From BQJD01 sp964350265 (GTDB lineage Bacteria; Pseudomonadota; Gammaproteobacteria; Arenicellales; CAJQKF01), in the NCBI GenBank assembly GCA_964350265.1, contig CAYGJZ010000004.1, forward strand, positions 34,232-98,231: a stretch of 64,000 nucleotides of DNA. The letters run 5' to 3'. Numbering within the stretch: the first letter of the stretch is position 1; every line of letters starts with the position of its first letter. Shown here piece by piece: positions 16,757 through 27,155 of this stretch. The position numbers were made by a program, and so were the translations under genes. The notes beneath the pieces are model-generated. The model was not told the DNA's origin. It searched no databases and worked only from the letters and a program-made list of their open reading frames with translations.

Positions 16757-17731
16757 CTAGACCCAGCGACGCCAGCGGAAGAACAGCACCTCGGCCAGGC
16801 CCACCGCCAGCAGCACGGCGGTGACCAGGGCGAAGCCCCACGGGCTGTCGGCCAGCGGCATGCCGCCGACGTTGATGCCGAGCAGGCCGGTGACGAAGCC
16901 GAGCGGCAGGAAGATGCCGGCCACCACGGTCAGCACGTACATGCGGTTGTTGAGCTGGTCGGAGAGCCGGCTGGCCAGTTCCTCGGCGGTGACCGCGGCA
17001 CGCTCGCGGGCGGCGTCGAGGTCTTCCACCAGCCGGGTCACGCGATCGGTCTCCTCGCGCAACTGCTGCAGCTGGCCGCCGCTGAGCCAGTCCACCCTGC
17101 CGTGGTAGAGCTGGTTCAGGGCATCGCGCTGCGGTGCCAGGTAGCGGCGCAGCACGATGATCTCCTGGCGCAGGTGCGACAGCTCGCCGCGCAGGGTCTT
17201 GTCCTCCACGTCCAGCACCCGCGCCTGCAGCAGGTCGACGCGATCTTCCACCGCGCCCACCGCGTCGGCGATGCGCGTCACCAGGTAGTGGACGACGTCG
17301 ACCACGAACTCCCCCGCGTCCACCGGTCCGCGGCCCTGGGCCAGCGAGTCGCGCAGGTCGTCCAGCGACATCAGCCGGCGGCGACGCGAGCTGACCACCC
17401 GCCCCTGGCCGATGTAGAGGCGCAGCGCCACCATGTCCTCGCGCTCGGCGCCGGGGTTGAGGTTCACGCCGCGCAGTACCAGCAAAGTGCCACCCGGCAT
17501 CGCCACGCAACGCGGACGGGTTTCCTCGGCGAGCAGGGCCTCGACCACCACCTCGTCGAGGCCGCTGCAGCGGCGCAGCCAGTCATGGGCCTGCTCGCTG
17601 CTGCGGTCCAGGTGCACCCAGGCCATGCCCTGGTCCGGGGGGTCCACCGTGATCCCGGGGGAGAACGGCTGGAAGCTGCCGCCGCCGCGGCCATCGAGCC
17701 ACATCAGCGTGTTGGGGGCAATCGGTTGCAT
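16757..17731 (-). CDS. zntB: ZntB/CorA-type divalent metal transporter
   Basis: 324 residues from ATG 17731. A long cytoplasmic alpha/beta and helical domain (residues 1 to about 260) ends in two C-terminal membrane helices near 267-287 and 298-318. The pore signature is LLGINVGGMP, i.e. GIN rather than the GMN of magnesium-specific CorA, which favours the ZntB branch (zinc, proton-coupled). The DRVDLLQARVLDVEDKTLR stretch is the stalk helix. The metal specificity is inferred only from this signature. It is transcribed away from the DUF1932-type dehydrogenase gene, which ends 53 bases upstream. Confidence 0.82.
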   Translation of the reverse strand: MQPIAPNTLMWLDGRGGGSFQPFSPGITVDPPDQGMAWVHLDRSSEQAHDWLRRCSGLDEVVVEALLAEETRPRCVAMPGGTLLVLRGVNLNPGAEREDMVALRLYIGQGRVVSSRRRRLMSLDDLRDSLAQGRGPVDAGEFVVDVVHYLVTRIADAVGAVEDRVDLLQARVLDVEDKTLRGELSHLRQEIIVLRRYLAPQRDALNQLYHGRVDWLSGGQLQQLREETDRVTRLVEDLDAARERAAVTAEELASRLSDQLNNRMYVLTVVAGIFLPLGFVTGLLGINVGGMPLADSPWGFALVTAVLLAVGLAEVLFFRWRRWV

Positions 17732-17783
17732 GGCCGTACCTCGGCGGGTTGCGGTGGCTGTCGGCGAACCGAACCGCCGCTGC

Positions 17784-18583
17784 TCAGGCAACGGGCGGGT
17801 CGGGGATGTCGGGCAGGGTCTCGTCGGCCATGCGCTGGAGCGTCTCGACGGTGGCCCGGGTCATCACCGGCTCGACGCCGAGGGCATCGAGCAGTTCCCC
17901 GGCGGCGCACATCTCGTGCAGCCGGCGCACCGCGTGGGGCTTGGTGCCGTTGACCAGCCGCGCCAGCAGGGCCTCGTCGGCCTGGCGCAGTTGCTCGGAC
18001 ATGTTGCGCCACAGCCAGTCGCCGACACCGGCGGCGTGCCCGGCGCGCATGGCCTCGATCAGCAGCGCCGCCAGGCCCTTCATCATCACCGAGCGCAGCA
18101 GCTTGCGACAGGCGGCGTCGCCGGCCTCCTCGCCGAGCTTCTCCACCGGCATGCCCAGCGCGGAGAAGGTCCTGGCGAAGGCGTCGGCACCGTCGCCGGA
18201 CAGGCCGGCCGGCGTGCGCAGCCCCTTGCCGGGCACGGTGGAAAGCAGTGCCACGTCGACGAAGGCCAGGCCACGGCCGGCGGCGCGGGCCGCCAGCGAC
18301 TTTTTCAGCGCCGGCGCGGCGGTGGCGAGATCGGCGTAGATGCTGCCGGGGTCGATGGCGTCCAGGGCCTGTTCCAGGGCCCGCGTGGCGTCGGCGGCGG
18401 CGGTGATGCCGAGCACGAAGTCGGCGCCGGACACCGCCTGGCGCGGATCGGGCAGGCGCGACACCCCGGCCGGGGTGGCCACCGGCGCCGGGTCGAAGCC
18501 ACGCACCTCGATCCCGGCGGCGGCGAGGTCGGCGGCAATCAGCGAGCCGGCTTCGCCGAGGCCGAACACCGCCATGACGCCGC

Positions 18584-18587
<4 letters not shown>
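17784..18587 (-). CDS. NAD(P)-dependent dehydrogenase with DUF1932-type C-terminal domain
   Basis: 267 residues from ATG 18587, which overlaps the thiolase stop as ATGA. N-terminal Rossmann fold VMAVFGLGEAGSLIAADLA with an acidic beta-2 end (EVRGFDPAP), which favours NAD. The middle resembles 6-phosphogluconate/hydroxyisobutyrate dehydrogenases, and the C-terminal helical part (KLLRSVMMKGLAALLIEAM onward) fits the DUF1932 phosphogluconate-dehydrogenase-like domain. It is coupled to pcaF and lies in the same operon as pcaD. That suggests it oxidises or reduces an aromatic-breakdown intermediate, but the substrate is unknown. Confidence 0.8.
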
Positions 18588-19789
<1,202 letters not shown>

Positions 19790-19827
19790 GGTCAGTTCCG
19801 CGTTGACGAGGCGCCGTCGCGGCGTCC

Positions 19828-20622
19828 TCAGGGAACCAGCTCGTTGCGCTGGAAGAATGCCTGCATCAAGGCCACCAGCACCTCGGGCTGGTCGATGCAG
19901 GGCAGGTGACCGGCGTCGTCGATGACGTGGAACTCCGACTCGTCGATCAGGTCGGACAGGCCCTTGACCAGCGCCGGCGGTGTCGAGCCGTCCTCGTTGC
20001 CGACCACCACCAGCGCCGGCACCGACAGTCCATCGGTATCGTCGGTGAGGTCGGCGTCGCGGATCGCCATCATGGTGCCGAGATAGCCGGCCAGCGGCGT
20101 GCGTACCAGCATGTTGCGCCAGCCGGCCAGCTCGGCATCGTTGCGCGCCAGGCTGGCACGGGTGAACCAGCGCTGCATGGTGCCGTCGGCCAGCGCCTCG
20201 ATGCCGCCCTCGCGCACCGCCTCGATGCGTGCCGTCCAGGTATCGTGGTCGCCGATCCGCGCGGCGGTGTCGCACAGCACCAGCGCCACCACCCGCGGGT
20301 CCCGCGCCGCCACGCCCTGGGCGATCATGCCGCCCACCGAGTCGCCGCAGACGATGGCCCGCTCCACGCCGAGGCCATCCATCAGCGCGACCACGTCGTC
20401 GACGTGGTCGTCGAGGCGGTAGGGCGGCGGTGGCGCATCGCTCAGGCCGTGGCCGCGCTTGTCGTAGAGCACCACGTGGAAGTCGTCGGCGAAGGCCGGG
20501 GCGACCTTCGACCAGATACGCAGGTCGGTACCCAGCGAGTTGCTGAACACCAGCGCGGTGCGCCCGGCGTCGCCGTGTGCCTGGTAGTGCAGGGCCACCG
20601 GTCCGGATCGTAGAAAGGGCAT
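19828..20622 (-). CDS. pcaD: 3-oxoadipate enol-lactonase (alpha/beta hydrolase)
   Basis: 264 residues from ATG 20622. Alpha/beta hydrolase with FSNSLGTDLRIW as the oxyanion strand, DKRGHGLSDAP, nucleophile Ser95 in CGDSVGGMIAQG, the acid in VVGNEDGSTPP and the histidine in DDAGHLPCIDQPE. SNSLGTDLRIW and GDSVGGMIAQ are typical PcaD spellings. It would hydrolyse the enol-lactone to 3-oxoadipate, the step before CoA transfer and thiolysis, in line with its pairing with pcaF. Other pca genes are not in the window. It is the first gene of the three-gene minus-strand unit. Confidence 0.85.
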   Translation of the reverse strand: MPFLRSGPVALHYQAHGDAGRTALVFSNSLGTDLRIWSKVAPAFADDFHVVLYDKRGHGLSDAPPPPYRLDDHVDDVVALMDGLGVERAIVCGDSVGGMIAQGVAARDPRVVALVLCDTAARIGDHDTWTARIEAVREGGIEALADGTMQRWFTRASLARNDAELAGWRNMLVRTPLAGYLGTMMAIRDADLTDDTDGLSVPALVVVGNEDGSTPPALVKGLSDLIDESEFHVIDDAGHLPCIDQPEVLVALMQAFFQRNELVP

Positions 20623-20782
20623 GGGATGGGCCGAGGTGCGGGTTGTCGGTTCGCGGGCGTCGCCGCTCGCGGTCACGGACCGCACTATACAAAATATCGC
20701 GGTGGCCCGGCGAGGGCGCGGCGGCGACGGTCACGGGATTGGGCTACACTTGGCCGCGAAGAACAAACACGATCGGTTAGCC

Positions 20783-21880
20783 ATGTTCCGTACCGCCGTA
20801 CTCGCCGCGCTCTCCGCGGGGCTTCTCCATGCCTGTTCCGAAGCACCCGCACCGGTGGAGCTGCCGCCACCGTCGGTGGGGGTGCACGTGGTCGCGCCGG
20901 ACACCCTGACCATCCACCGCGAGTTCATCGGTCGCACCGATGCCCCGGACCGGGTGGAACTGCGCGCGCGGGTCTCCGGCATCCTCGAGGCTCGCGACTT
21001 CGACGAGGGTGGCGAGGTGGAACGCGGCCAGGTGCTGTTCCGGATCGAGCGGGACACCTACCAGGCGCTGGTCCAGCAGGCCGCCGCCAGCGTGGAGTCG
21101 GCCAAGGCCACGGTGTCCGATGCCGAGGTGCAGCTTGCGCGCATGGAACGCCTCAGCGTCAACCGCAATGTCAGCGAGCAGGATGTCGATGCGGCCCGCG
21201 CCGCCGCCGAGGTCGCCCGCGCCGCGCTGAAGGGCGCCGAGGCGGCGCTGCAGCAGGCCGAGCTTGACCTCGGCCGCACCGCCATCGACGCGCCGGTCTC
21301 CGGCCGCATCGGCGAGGCCGAGATCGACGTCGGCAACCTGGTCGGACCGGACAGCGGCGTGCTGGCCACCATCGTCTCGCTGGACCCGATCCACGTGCGC
21401 TTCACCCTGAGCGACGTCGAGTACCTCGCCTTCCGCCGCGACAGCCAGGCCGGCGAGGCGCCGCCGGACATCGCCCCGCGGCTGCGCCTGTCCGACGGCG
21501 AGGACTACCCGCACCCGGGCCGGCTGCAGATGCTGGCCAACGAGATCGACCCCGGCACCGGCACCATCACCGCGCGGGCGGTGTTTGCCAACCCCGACAA
21601 GCTGCTGCGCCCGGGCCAGTTCGTCACCGTGGTCTTCGAGGGCACCACCGGCGAGGCCGTGCTGATGGCGCCGCAGTCGGCGGTCCTCGCCGGCCAGGAC
21701 GGCCACAGCGTGCTGGTGGTGGGCGACGACGACGTGGTCGAGCAGCGCGTGGTGAGCGTGGGCGAGGTCGACGGCGACATGCAGGTGATCACCGCCGGCC
21801 TCGAGGCCGGCGAGCGACTGGTGGTCAACGGGCTGCAGAAGGTGCGCCCCGGCCAGCCGGTCAACGTGATCGATCGCTGA
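20783..21880 (+). CDS. RND efflux periplasmic adaptor (membrane fusion protein)
   Basis: 365 residues from ATG 20783. An N-terminal lipoprotein-type signal ends at Cys18 (LLHAC), so it is probably anchored in the inner membrane. A split barrel-sandwich (VELRARVSGILEAR and DLGRTAIDAPVSGRIGE) flanks a helical hairpin (about 95-165). A beta-barrel and membrane-proximal domain follow, with NPDKLLRPGQFVTVVFEG. It would link the RND pump encoded 12 bases downstream to an outer-membrane channel that is not encoded here. A TACACT -10 candidate is at 20745-20750. Confidence 0.92.
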   Translation: MFRTAVLAALSAGLLHACSEAPAPVELPPPSVGVHVVAPDTLTIHREFIGRTDAPDRVELRARVSGILEARDFDEGGEVERGQVLFRIERDTYQALVQQAAASVESAKATVSDAEVQLARMERLSVNRNVSEQDVDAARAAAEVARAALKGAEAALQQAELDLGRTAIDAPVSGRIGEAEIDVGNLVGPDSGVLATIVSLDPIHVRFTLSDVEYLAFRRDSQAGEAPPDIAPRLRLSDGEDYPHPGRLQMLANEIDPGTGTITARAVFANPDKLLRPGQFVTVVFEGTTGEAVLMAPQSAVLAGQDGHSVLVVGDDDVVEQRVVSVGEVDGDMQVITAGLEAGERLVVNGLQKVRPGQPVNVIDR

Positions 21881-21892
21881 CGGCCCGCCATC

Positions 21893-24800
21893 GTGTTCAG
21901 CCAGTTCTTCATCCACCGGCCGAAGTTCGCCTTCGTCATCTCCATCGTCATCACCCTGGTCGGCCTGCTCGCGCTCAACGCCCTGCCGATTGCGCAGTTC
22001 CCGCAGATCACGCCGCCCACCGTGCAGGTCAACGCGGTCTACCCCGGCGCCAATGCCGAGGTGGTGGAGGAAACCGTGGCGGCGCCGCTGGAGGCGGAGA
22101 TCAACGGTGTCGAGGACATGATCTACCTGTCCTCGAAGTCCGCCAACGACGGCTCGATGTCGATCACCGTGACCTTCGACGTCGGCACCGACGCCGACCT
22201 GGCCGCGGTCAACGTGCAGAACCGGGTGGCGGCGGCCACCTCGCGGCTGCCGGAGGAAGTGGTCCGCCAGGGCGTGACCACGCGCAAGACCTCCACCGAC
22301 ATGGTGCTGGTGATCAACCTGTCCTCCCCCGGCGGCACCTACGACGGCCTGTTCCTGTCCAACTATGCCGCCATCAACGTCCGCGATGCCCTCTCGCGGG
22401 TGCCCGGCGTGGCCGAGGCGTCGATCCTCGGCGAACTGTCCTATTCCATGCGCATCTGGCTCGATCCGCAGCGCATGGCCAGCTTCGGCATCACCACCAC
22501 CGACATCATCCAGGCACTCGACGAGCAGAACGTGCAGGTGCCGGCCGGCAAGATCGGCGCACCGCCGCTCACCGAGAACCAGTCGTTCACCTACACCGTG
22601 GTCACCCGCGGCCGCCTGGCCGACGCCGCGGAGTTCGCCGAGATCATGCTGCGGGTTGCCGCCGACGGCTCCCGCGTCACCCTCGGCGACGTCGCCCGGG
22701 TGGAGCTGGGCGCGGCCTCCTACGAGGCCTATGGCCGGCTCAACGGTGCCCCGGCGGTGGTCATGGGGGTCTACCAGTTGCCCGACGCCAACGCCCTGGA
22801 GGTGGCCGACGCGGTGGCGGCGGAACTGGAATCGCTGTCCGCGCGTTTTCCGCCCGACCTCGCCCACAGCATTCTGTACGACACCACCCGCTACGTGCGC
22901 ATCTCCATCCGCGAGGTGGTGGTGACCCTGCTGCAGGCGCTGGTGCTGGTGGTGCTGGTGGTGTTCGTCTTCCTCGGCGACTGGCGTTCCACCCTGATCC
23001 CCGGCATCGCCGTGCCGGTTTCCCTGGTCGGCACCTTCGCGGTGCTGCTGGTGGCCGGCTTCTCGCTCAATACCATCGTGCTGTTCGCGCTGATCCTGGC
23101 CATCGGCATCGTCGTTGACGACGCCATCGTGGTGGTGGAGAACGCCCAGCGTCACATCGCCGAGGGCCGCGCGCCGGCCGAGGCCACCGCGCTGGCCATG
23201 CGCGAGGTCAGCGGGCCGGTGGTGGCCACCACCCTGGTGCTGCTGGCGGTGTTCGTGCCGGTGGCACTGATGCCCGGCATCACCGGCGAGCTGTACCGGC
23301 AGTTCGCGGTGACCATCTCCGCGGCGGTGGCGATCTCCTCGATCAACGCGCTGACCCTGAGCCCGGCGCTGTGCGCGGTGCTGCTCAAGCCGCAGGGCGA
23401 AGGCGCGCGCTGGCACCAGGGCTTCAACCGCCTGTTCGGCCGCCTGACCGGCGTCTACGTGCGCACCACCGGCCTGCTGGTGCGCCGCGTCGTGGTCACC
23501 CTGGCCATTCTCGCCGCGGTGCTCGGCGGTAGCTGGCAACTGTTCAGCAGCCTGCCCAGCGCCTTCCTGCCGAACGAGGACCAGGGAGCCTTCATGGTCG
23601 ACCTGACCCTGCCCGACGGCGCCTCGCTGAACCGTACCGAAGCGGTGCTGGCCGATGTCGAGCGCCAGTTGCTGGCCATACCCGGTGTCACCGACGTGAT
23701 GTCGGTGCCGGGCTTCAGCCTGCTCAACGGCGCCCTGTCCTCGAACACCGCCTTCGCCATCGGCATCCTCGACGACTGGGACAACCGCACCGAGCCGGAA
23801 CTGGCGCTCGCCACCATCATGGGCCGCCTGCAGGGCATTGCCCTGGCCCTGCCCGATGCCCGCATGCTGCCCTTCGTGCCGCCGCCGATCCCCGGGCTCG
23901 GCTCCACCTCCGGCTTCGAGTTCGTCCTCCAGGACCGCGCCGGCGGCACCCCGGCCGACCTGCAGGCGGCGCTGAACGGCCTGCTGGTGGCGGCCAACGG
24001 CTCGCCGCGGCTGAGCCAGGTGTACTCGACCTTCTCCACCGCCTCGCCACGCATCTGGCTGGACATCGACCGCGCCAAGGCGAAGACCCTGGGCGTGCCG
24101 CTGGGCGAGGTCTTCACCACCCTGCAGGCACAGCTCGGCGGTGTCTACGTGAACGACTTCAACCGCGGCGGGCGCGTCTACCGGGTCATGGCCCAGGCCG
24201 ACGCCGAGCACCGCAACGCACCGGAGGACATCGGCCGGCTGTACGTGCGCAACCAGGCCGGCGAGATGGTGCCGCTGTCCACCCTGGTCAGCTTCAACAC
24301 CATCACCGGACCGGACATCATCAACCGTTACAACCTGTTTCGCTCGGCCACCATCAGCGGCAATGCCGCTGCCGGCACCAGCTCCGGCGACGCCATTGCC
24401 GAGATGACCGCGGTCGCCGGACAGGCGCTGCCCGAAACCATGGGCTTTGCCTGGACCGGCATGTCCTACCAGGAAATCCGCGCCGCCGGCCAGACCACCA
24501 TCATCCTTCTGCTGTCGCTGGTCTTCGTCTACCTGTTCCTGGTGGCCCAGTACGAGAGCTGGTCGATCCCGCTGTCGGTGCTGCTGTCGGTGCCGGTGGC
24601 CATCCTCGGCGCGCTGGCAACCATCGCCCTGGTCGGCATGCCGGTGAACCTGTACACCCAGATCGGCCTGCTGATGCTGGTCGGCCTCGCCTCCAAGAAC
24701 GCCATCCTCATCGTCGAGTTCGCCAGTTCCCTGCGCCGCGAAGGGCATGCCATCGTCGATGCCGCCCTCGGTGCCGCGGAGCTGCGCTTCCGCGCGGTGA

Positions 24801-25024
24801 TGATGACCGCGGTGTCGTTCATCCTCGGCGTGCTGCCGCTGGTCTTCGCCAGCGGTGCGGGTGCGGCCAGCCGGGTCTCCATCGGCCTGGCGGTGTTCGG
24901 CGGCATGCTGGCGGCCACCGTGTTCGGCGTGGTGCTGGTACCGCCGCTGTACCGGGTGGTGCAGTCAGCGCGCGAACGCGCCCACGGCGCGCCGCGCGAC
25001 GACCAGGTCAGCGGTACAGGGTGA
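21893..25024 (+). CDS. RND-family multidrug efflux permease (HAE1 type)
   Basis: 1043 residues from GTG 21893. Proton-driven inner-membrane pump with 12 membrane segments in two halves. Visible landmarks are FFIHRPKFAFVISIVITLVG at the start, PIAQFPQITPPTVQV, the proton-relay segment LILAIGIVVDDAIVVVENAQ with its aspartate pair in helix 4, and the second-half repeat QIGLLMLVGLASKNAILIVE. Length is typical for AcrB/MexB relatives. It forms an operon with the adaptor gene and overlaps the convergent dehydrogenase gene by 17 bases. The substrate range is not predictable. Confidence 0.94.
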   Translation: MFSQFFIHRPKFAFVISIVITLVGLLALNALPIAQFPQITPPTVQVNAVYPGANAEVVEETVAAPLEAEINGVEDMIYLSSKSANDGSMSITVTFDVGTDADLAAVNVQNRVAAATSRLPEEVVRQGVTTRKTSTDMVLVINLSSPGGTYDGLFLSNYAAINVRDALSRVPGVAEASILGELSYSMRIWLDPQRMASFGITTTDIIQALDEQNVQVPAGKIGAPPLTENQSFTYTVVTRGRLADAAEFAEIMLRVAADGSRVTLGDVARVELGAASYEAYGRLNGAPAVVMGVYQLPDANALEVADAVAAELESLSARFPPDLAHSILYDTTRYVRISIREVVVTLLQALVLVVLVVFVFLGDWRSTLIPGIAVPVSLVGTFAVLLVAGFSLNTIVLFALILAIGIVVDDAIVVVENAQRHIAEGRAPAEATALAMREVSGPVVATTLVLLAVFVPVALMPGITGELYRQFAVTISAAVAISSINALTLSPALCAVLLKPQGEGARWHQGFNRLFGRLTGVYVRTTGLLVRRVVVTLAILAAVLGGSWQLFSSLPSAFLPNEDQGAFMVDLTLPDGASLNRTEAVLADVERQLLAIPGVTDVMSVPGFSLLNGALSSNTAFAIGILDDWDNRTEPELALATIMGRLQGIALALPDARMLPFVPPPIPGLGSTSGFEFVLQDRAGGTPADLQAALNGLLVAANGSPRLSQVYSTFSTASPRIWLDIDRAKAKTLGVPLGEVFTTLQAQLGGVYVNDFNRGGRVYRVMAQADAEHRNAPEDIGRLYVRNQAGEMVPLSTLVSFNTITGPDIINRYNLFRSATISGNAAAGTSSGDAIAEMTAVAGQALPETMGFAWTGMSYQEIRAAGQTTIILLLSLVFVYLFLVAQYESWSIPLSVLLSVPVAILGALATIALVGMPVNLYTQIGLLMLVGLASKNAILIVEFASSLRREGHAIVDAALGAAELRFRAVMMTAVSFILGVLPLVFASGAGAASRVSIGLAVFGGMLAATVFGVVLVPPLYRVVQSARERAHGAPRDDQVSGTG

Positions 25025-25892
25025 ACAGGGCCGAGTGGTCGAGGTCGGCGCCGCCGGCGTCGATGACGCGGTCGTAGAGGTCACGGCACAGGTCGGTCAC
25101 CGGCAGATCGAGGCCGAGCTGGCCCGCCAGGTCGAGGGCCTGGGCGAGATCCTTGCGCTGGGTGGCGCAGCGACCGCCGGGAACGAAGTTGTCGGTCTGC
25201 ATGCGCTCGCCGTGCACCTCGAGGATGCGCGAGGAGGCGAAGCCGCCGGCCAGCGCCTCGCGCACCTTGCCGACGTCGGCGCCGGCCCGCCCGGCCAGTG
25301 CCAACGCCTCGGATACCGCCGCGATGGTCAGCCCGACGATGACCTGGTTGGCGGCCTTGGCGATCTGCCCGGCACCGCTGTCGCCGACCCGGGTGACCCG
25401 CGCGCCGAGCACCTCGAACAACGGCATCGCCCGCTGCACCGACGCCTCGGTGCCACCGGCCATGATCGACAGGTTGCCCTGCTCGGCGCCGATGACGCCG
25501 CCGGAAACCGGGGCATCGATGAACTCGGCGCCGGCATCACGCACCACCTCCGCCAGCGCCCGCGTGGCCGCCACCGCGGTGGTGCCCATGTCGATCACCA
25601 GCGCACCGGGAGACAGCGACTCGAGGATGCCGTCGGCACCCTGCACGACCTGTTCCACGGTGGCCGTATCGGCCAGCATGCAGATAACGATGTCGGCCCC
25701 CGCCGCCAGCCGCGCCGGGGTCTGGTGAACCCGCGCGGCATCGCCGTTGACCGCCGCCAGCGCCTTCTCGGCGGTGCGGTTGTAGACGCCGACGTCGAAG
25801 CCGGCGGCCAGCAGGCGGCGCGCCATCGGCGTGCCCATCAGCCCGGTGCCGGCCAGCCCCACGCGCTCAGTTCGGTTGTTGCCGTTTGCCAT
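25008..25892 (-). CDS. 3-hydroxyisobutyrate/tartronate-semialdehyde dehydrogenase family protein
   Basis: 294 residues from ATG 25892. A beta-hydroxyacid dehydrogenase: GLAGTGLMGTPMARRLLAAG dinucleotide site, VGVYNRTAEKA (which fits NADP or mixed use), substrate motif DAPVSGGVIGAEQGNL and the catalytic lysine in GAGQIAKAANQ. Length and motifs fit the GarR/MmsB group. The reaction would be reversible oxidation of a short beta-hydroxy acid. No pathway neighbour is present, so the substrate remains open. Confidence 0.9.
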   Translation of the reverse strand: MANGNNRTERVGLAGTGLMGTPMARRLLAAGFDVGVYNRTAEKALAAVNGDAARVHQTPARLAAGADIVICMLADTATVEQVVQGADGILESLSPGALVIDMGTTAVAATRALAEVVRDAGAEFIDAPVSGGVIGAEQGNLSIMAGGTEASVQRAMPLFEVLGARVTRVGDSGAGQIAKAANQVIVGLTIAAVSEALALAGRAGADVGKVREALAGGFASSRILEVHGERMQTDNFVPGGRCATQRKDLAQALDLAGQLGLDLPVTDLCRDLYDRVIDAGGADLDHSALFTLYR

Positions 25893-25964
25893 GTCCCCTG
25901 GTCCCCTGGTGTGCCGCCCCCGCGGCGTTCCCCGCTATTCTACCGCGCATTGTCCCCGGCCAGC

Positions 25965-25994
25965 TTGCCGGCGACGGTTGCGCTCCACTATGAT
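25965..25994 (+). promoter_or_regulatory. Promoter of the thiamine transport operon
   Basis: TTGCCG (25965-25970) and TATGAT (25989-25994) with an 18-base spacer. Initiation about seven bases on, near 26001, would begin the transcript just at the 5' strand of the riboswitch P1 helix, which supports the assignment. Confidence 0.55.
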
Positions 25995-26001
25995 CCATCG
26001 A

Positions 26002-26094
26002 CACTCATCGGGGTGCGCCCGTCCGCGCGCTGAGAGGGATCGTTCCCAACCCGTTGAACCTGACCGGGCTCGTACCCGCGTAGGGATGTGAGTG
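26002..26094 (+). promoter_or_regulatory. TPP (THI-box) riboswitch
   Basis: The aptamer shows the conserved TPP-sensing elements in order: GGGGTGC, CTGAGAGGGAT (the pyrimidine sensor side), ACCCGTTGAACCTGA and GCGTAGGGA. P1 closes with CACTCA (26002-26007) against TGAGTG (26089-26094). About 50 bases separate it from the thiB ATG, so control is probably at translation initiation, as is common in gammaproteobacteria; no terminator T-run is seen. Thiamine pyrophosphate would switch off thiamine uptake. Confidence 0.93.
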
Positions 26095-26143
26095 ACGCTG
26101 TTGCCCACCTCGCATCCTTCCGATCACCGACGTGGAGCAATCG

Positions 26144-27139
26144 ATGCGCATTCCCTCCCTGCTCGCCGCCGTCCTGGCCCTGGCCACGCCGCCGGCATTG
26201 GCCGATGCCGACCTGACCGTCTACACCTACGATTCCTTCACCAGCGACTGGGGTCCGGGACCGAAGGTGGAAGCCGCCTTCGAGGCCGAGTGCGGCTGCG
26301 ACATCGAGCTGGTCGGGCTGGCCGACGGCGTCACCCTGCTCAACCGGCTGAAGATCGAGGGCAGCGGCAGCCAGGCCGACGTGGTGCTGGGACTGGACAC
26401 CAACCTCACCGCCGAGGCCCGAGACAGCGGCCTGTTCGCCGCCCACGACACCGACCTCGGCGCCCTGGCCCTGCCGCTGGCCTGGGACGACGATGTCTTC
26501 GTGCCCTATGACTACGGCTACTTCGCCTTCGTCTACAACCGCGAGCGACTGGCCACGCCGCCGGCCAGCCTGGCGGCACTGGTCAACGACGACGACGGTC
26601 CCACCGTGCTCATCCAGGATCCGCGCACCAGCACCCCGGGGCTTGGCCTGCTGCTGTGGATGAAGAAGGTGTTCGGCGACGAGGCCGCCAGTGCCTGGCA
26701 GTCGCTGTCACCGCGCATCGTCACCGTCACCCAGGGCTGGAGCGAGGCCTACGGCATGTTCCTGAAGAACGAGGCGTCGATGGTGCTCAGCTACACCACC
26801 TCGCCCGCCTACCACGCCATCGCCGAGGAGGACGAGCGCTTCGCCGCCGCCGCTTTCGCCGAGGGCCACTACCTGCAGGTGGAAGTGGCGGCACGGCTCG
26901 CCGCCAGCGACAGCCCGGCGCTGGCACGGGACTTTCTCGCCTTCCTGCTGTCGCCGGCGGTGCAGGACGTCCTGCCCACCAGCAACTGGATGTACCCGGC
27001 GGCGGCCGACCCCTCGACCCTGCCCGCGGCCTTCTCCACGCTGGTCGATCCGGCCCCGGTGCTGGCCTTCGACGACCACGAGGTGGCCGCCTCCCGCCGT
27101 GCCTGGATCGACGAGTGGCTCGAGGCGCTGAGCCGCTGA
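26144..27139 (+). CDS. thiB: Thiamine ABC transporter periplasmic binding protein
   Basis: 331 residues from ATG 26144, which has GGAG six bases upstream; a GTG at 26132 is a weaker option. The signal peptide ends at ALA (residue 20). The mature start DLTVYTYDSFTSDWGPG and GLDTNLTAEARDSGLF, YDYGYFAFVYN and SYTTSPAYH are hallmarks of TbpA/ThiB, which binds thiamine and its phosphates. It is the first gene after the TPP riboswitch. Confidence 0.95.
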   Translation: MRIPSLLAAVLALATPPALADADLTVYTYDSFTSDWGPGPKVEAAFEAECGCDIELVGLADGVTLLNRLKIEGSGSQADVVLGLDTNLTAEARDSGLFAAHDTDLGALALPLAWDDDVFVPYDYGYFAFVYNRERLATPPASLAALVNDDDGPTVLIQDPRTSTPGLGLLLWMKKVFGDEAASAWQSLSPRIVTVTQGWSEAYGMFLKNEASMVLSYTTSPAYHAIAEEDERFAAAAFAEGHYLQVEVAARLAASDSPALARDFLAFLLSPAVQDVLPTSNWMYPAAADPSTLPAAFSTLVDPAPVLAFDDHEVAASRRAWIDEWLEALSR

Positions 27140-27155
27140 GCACCGCGCCACGGCG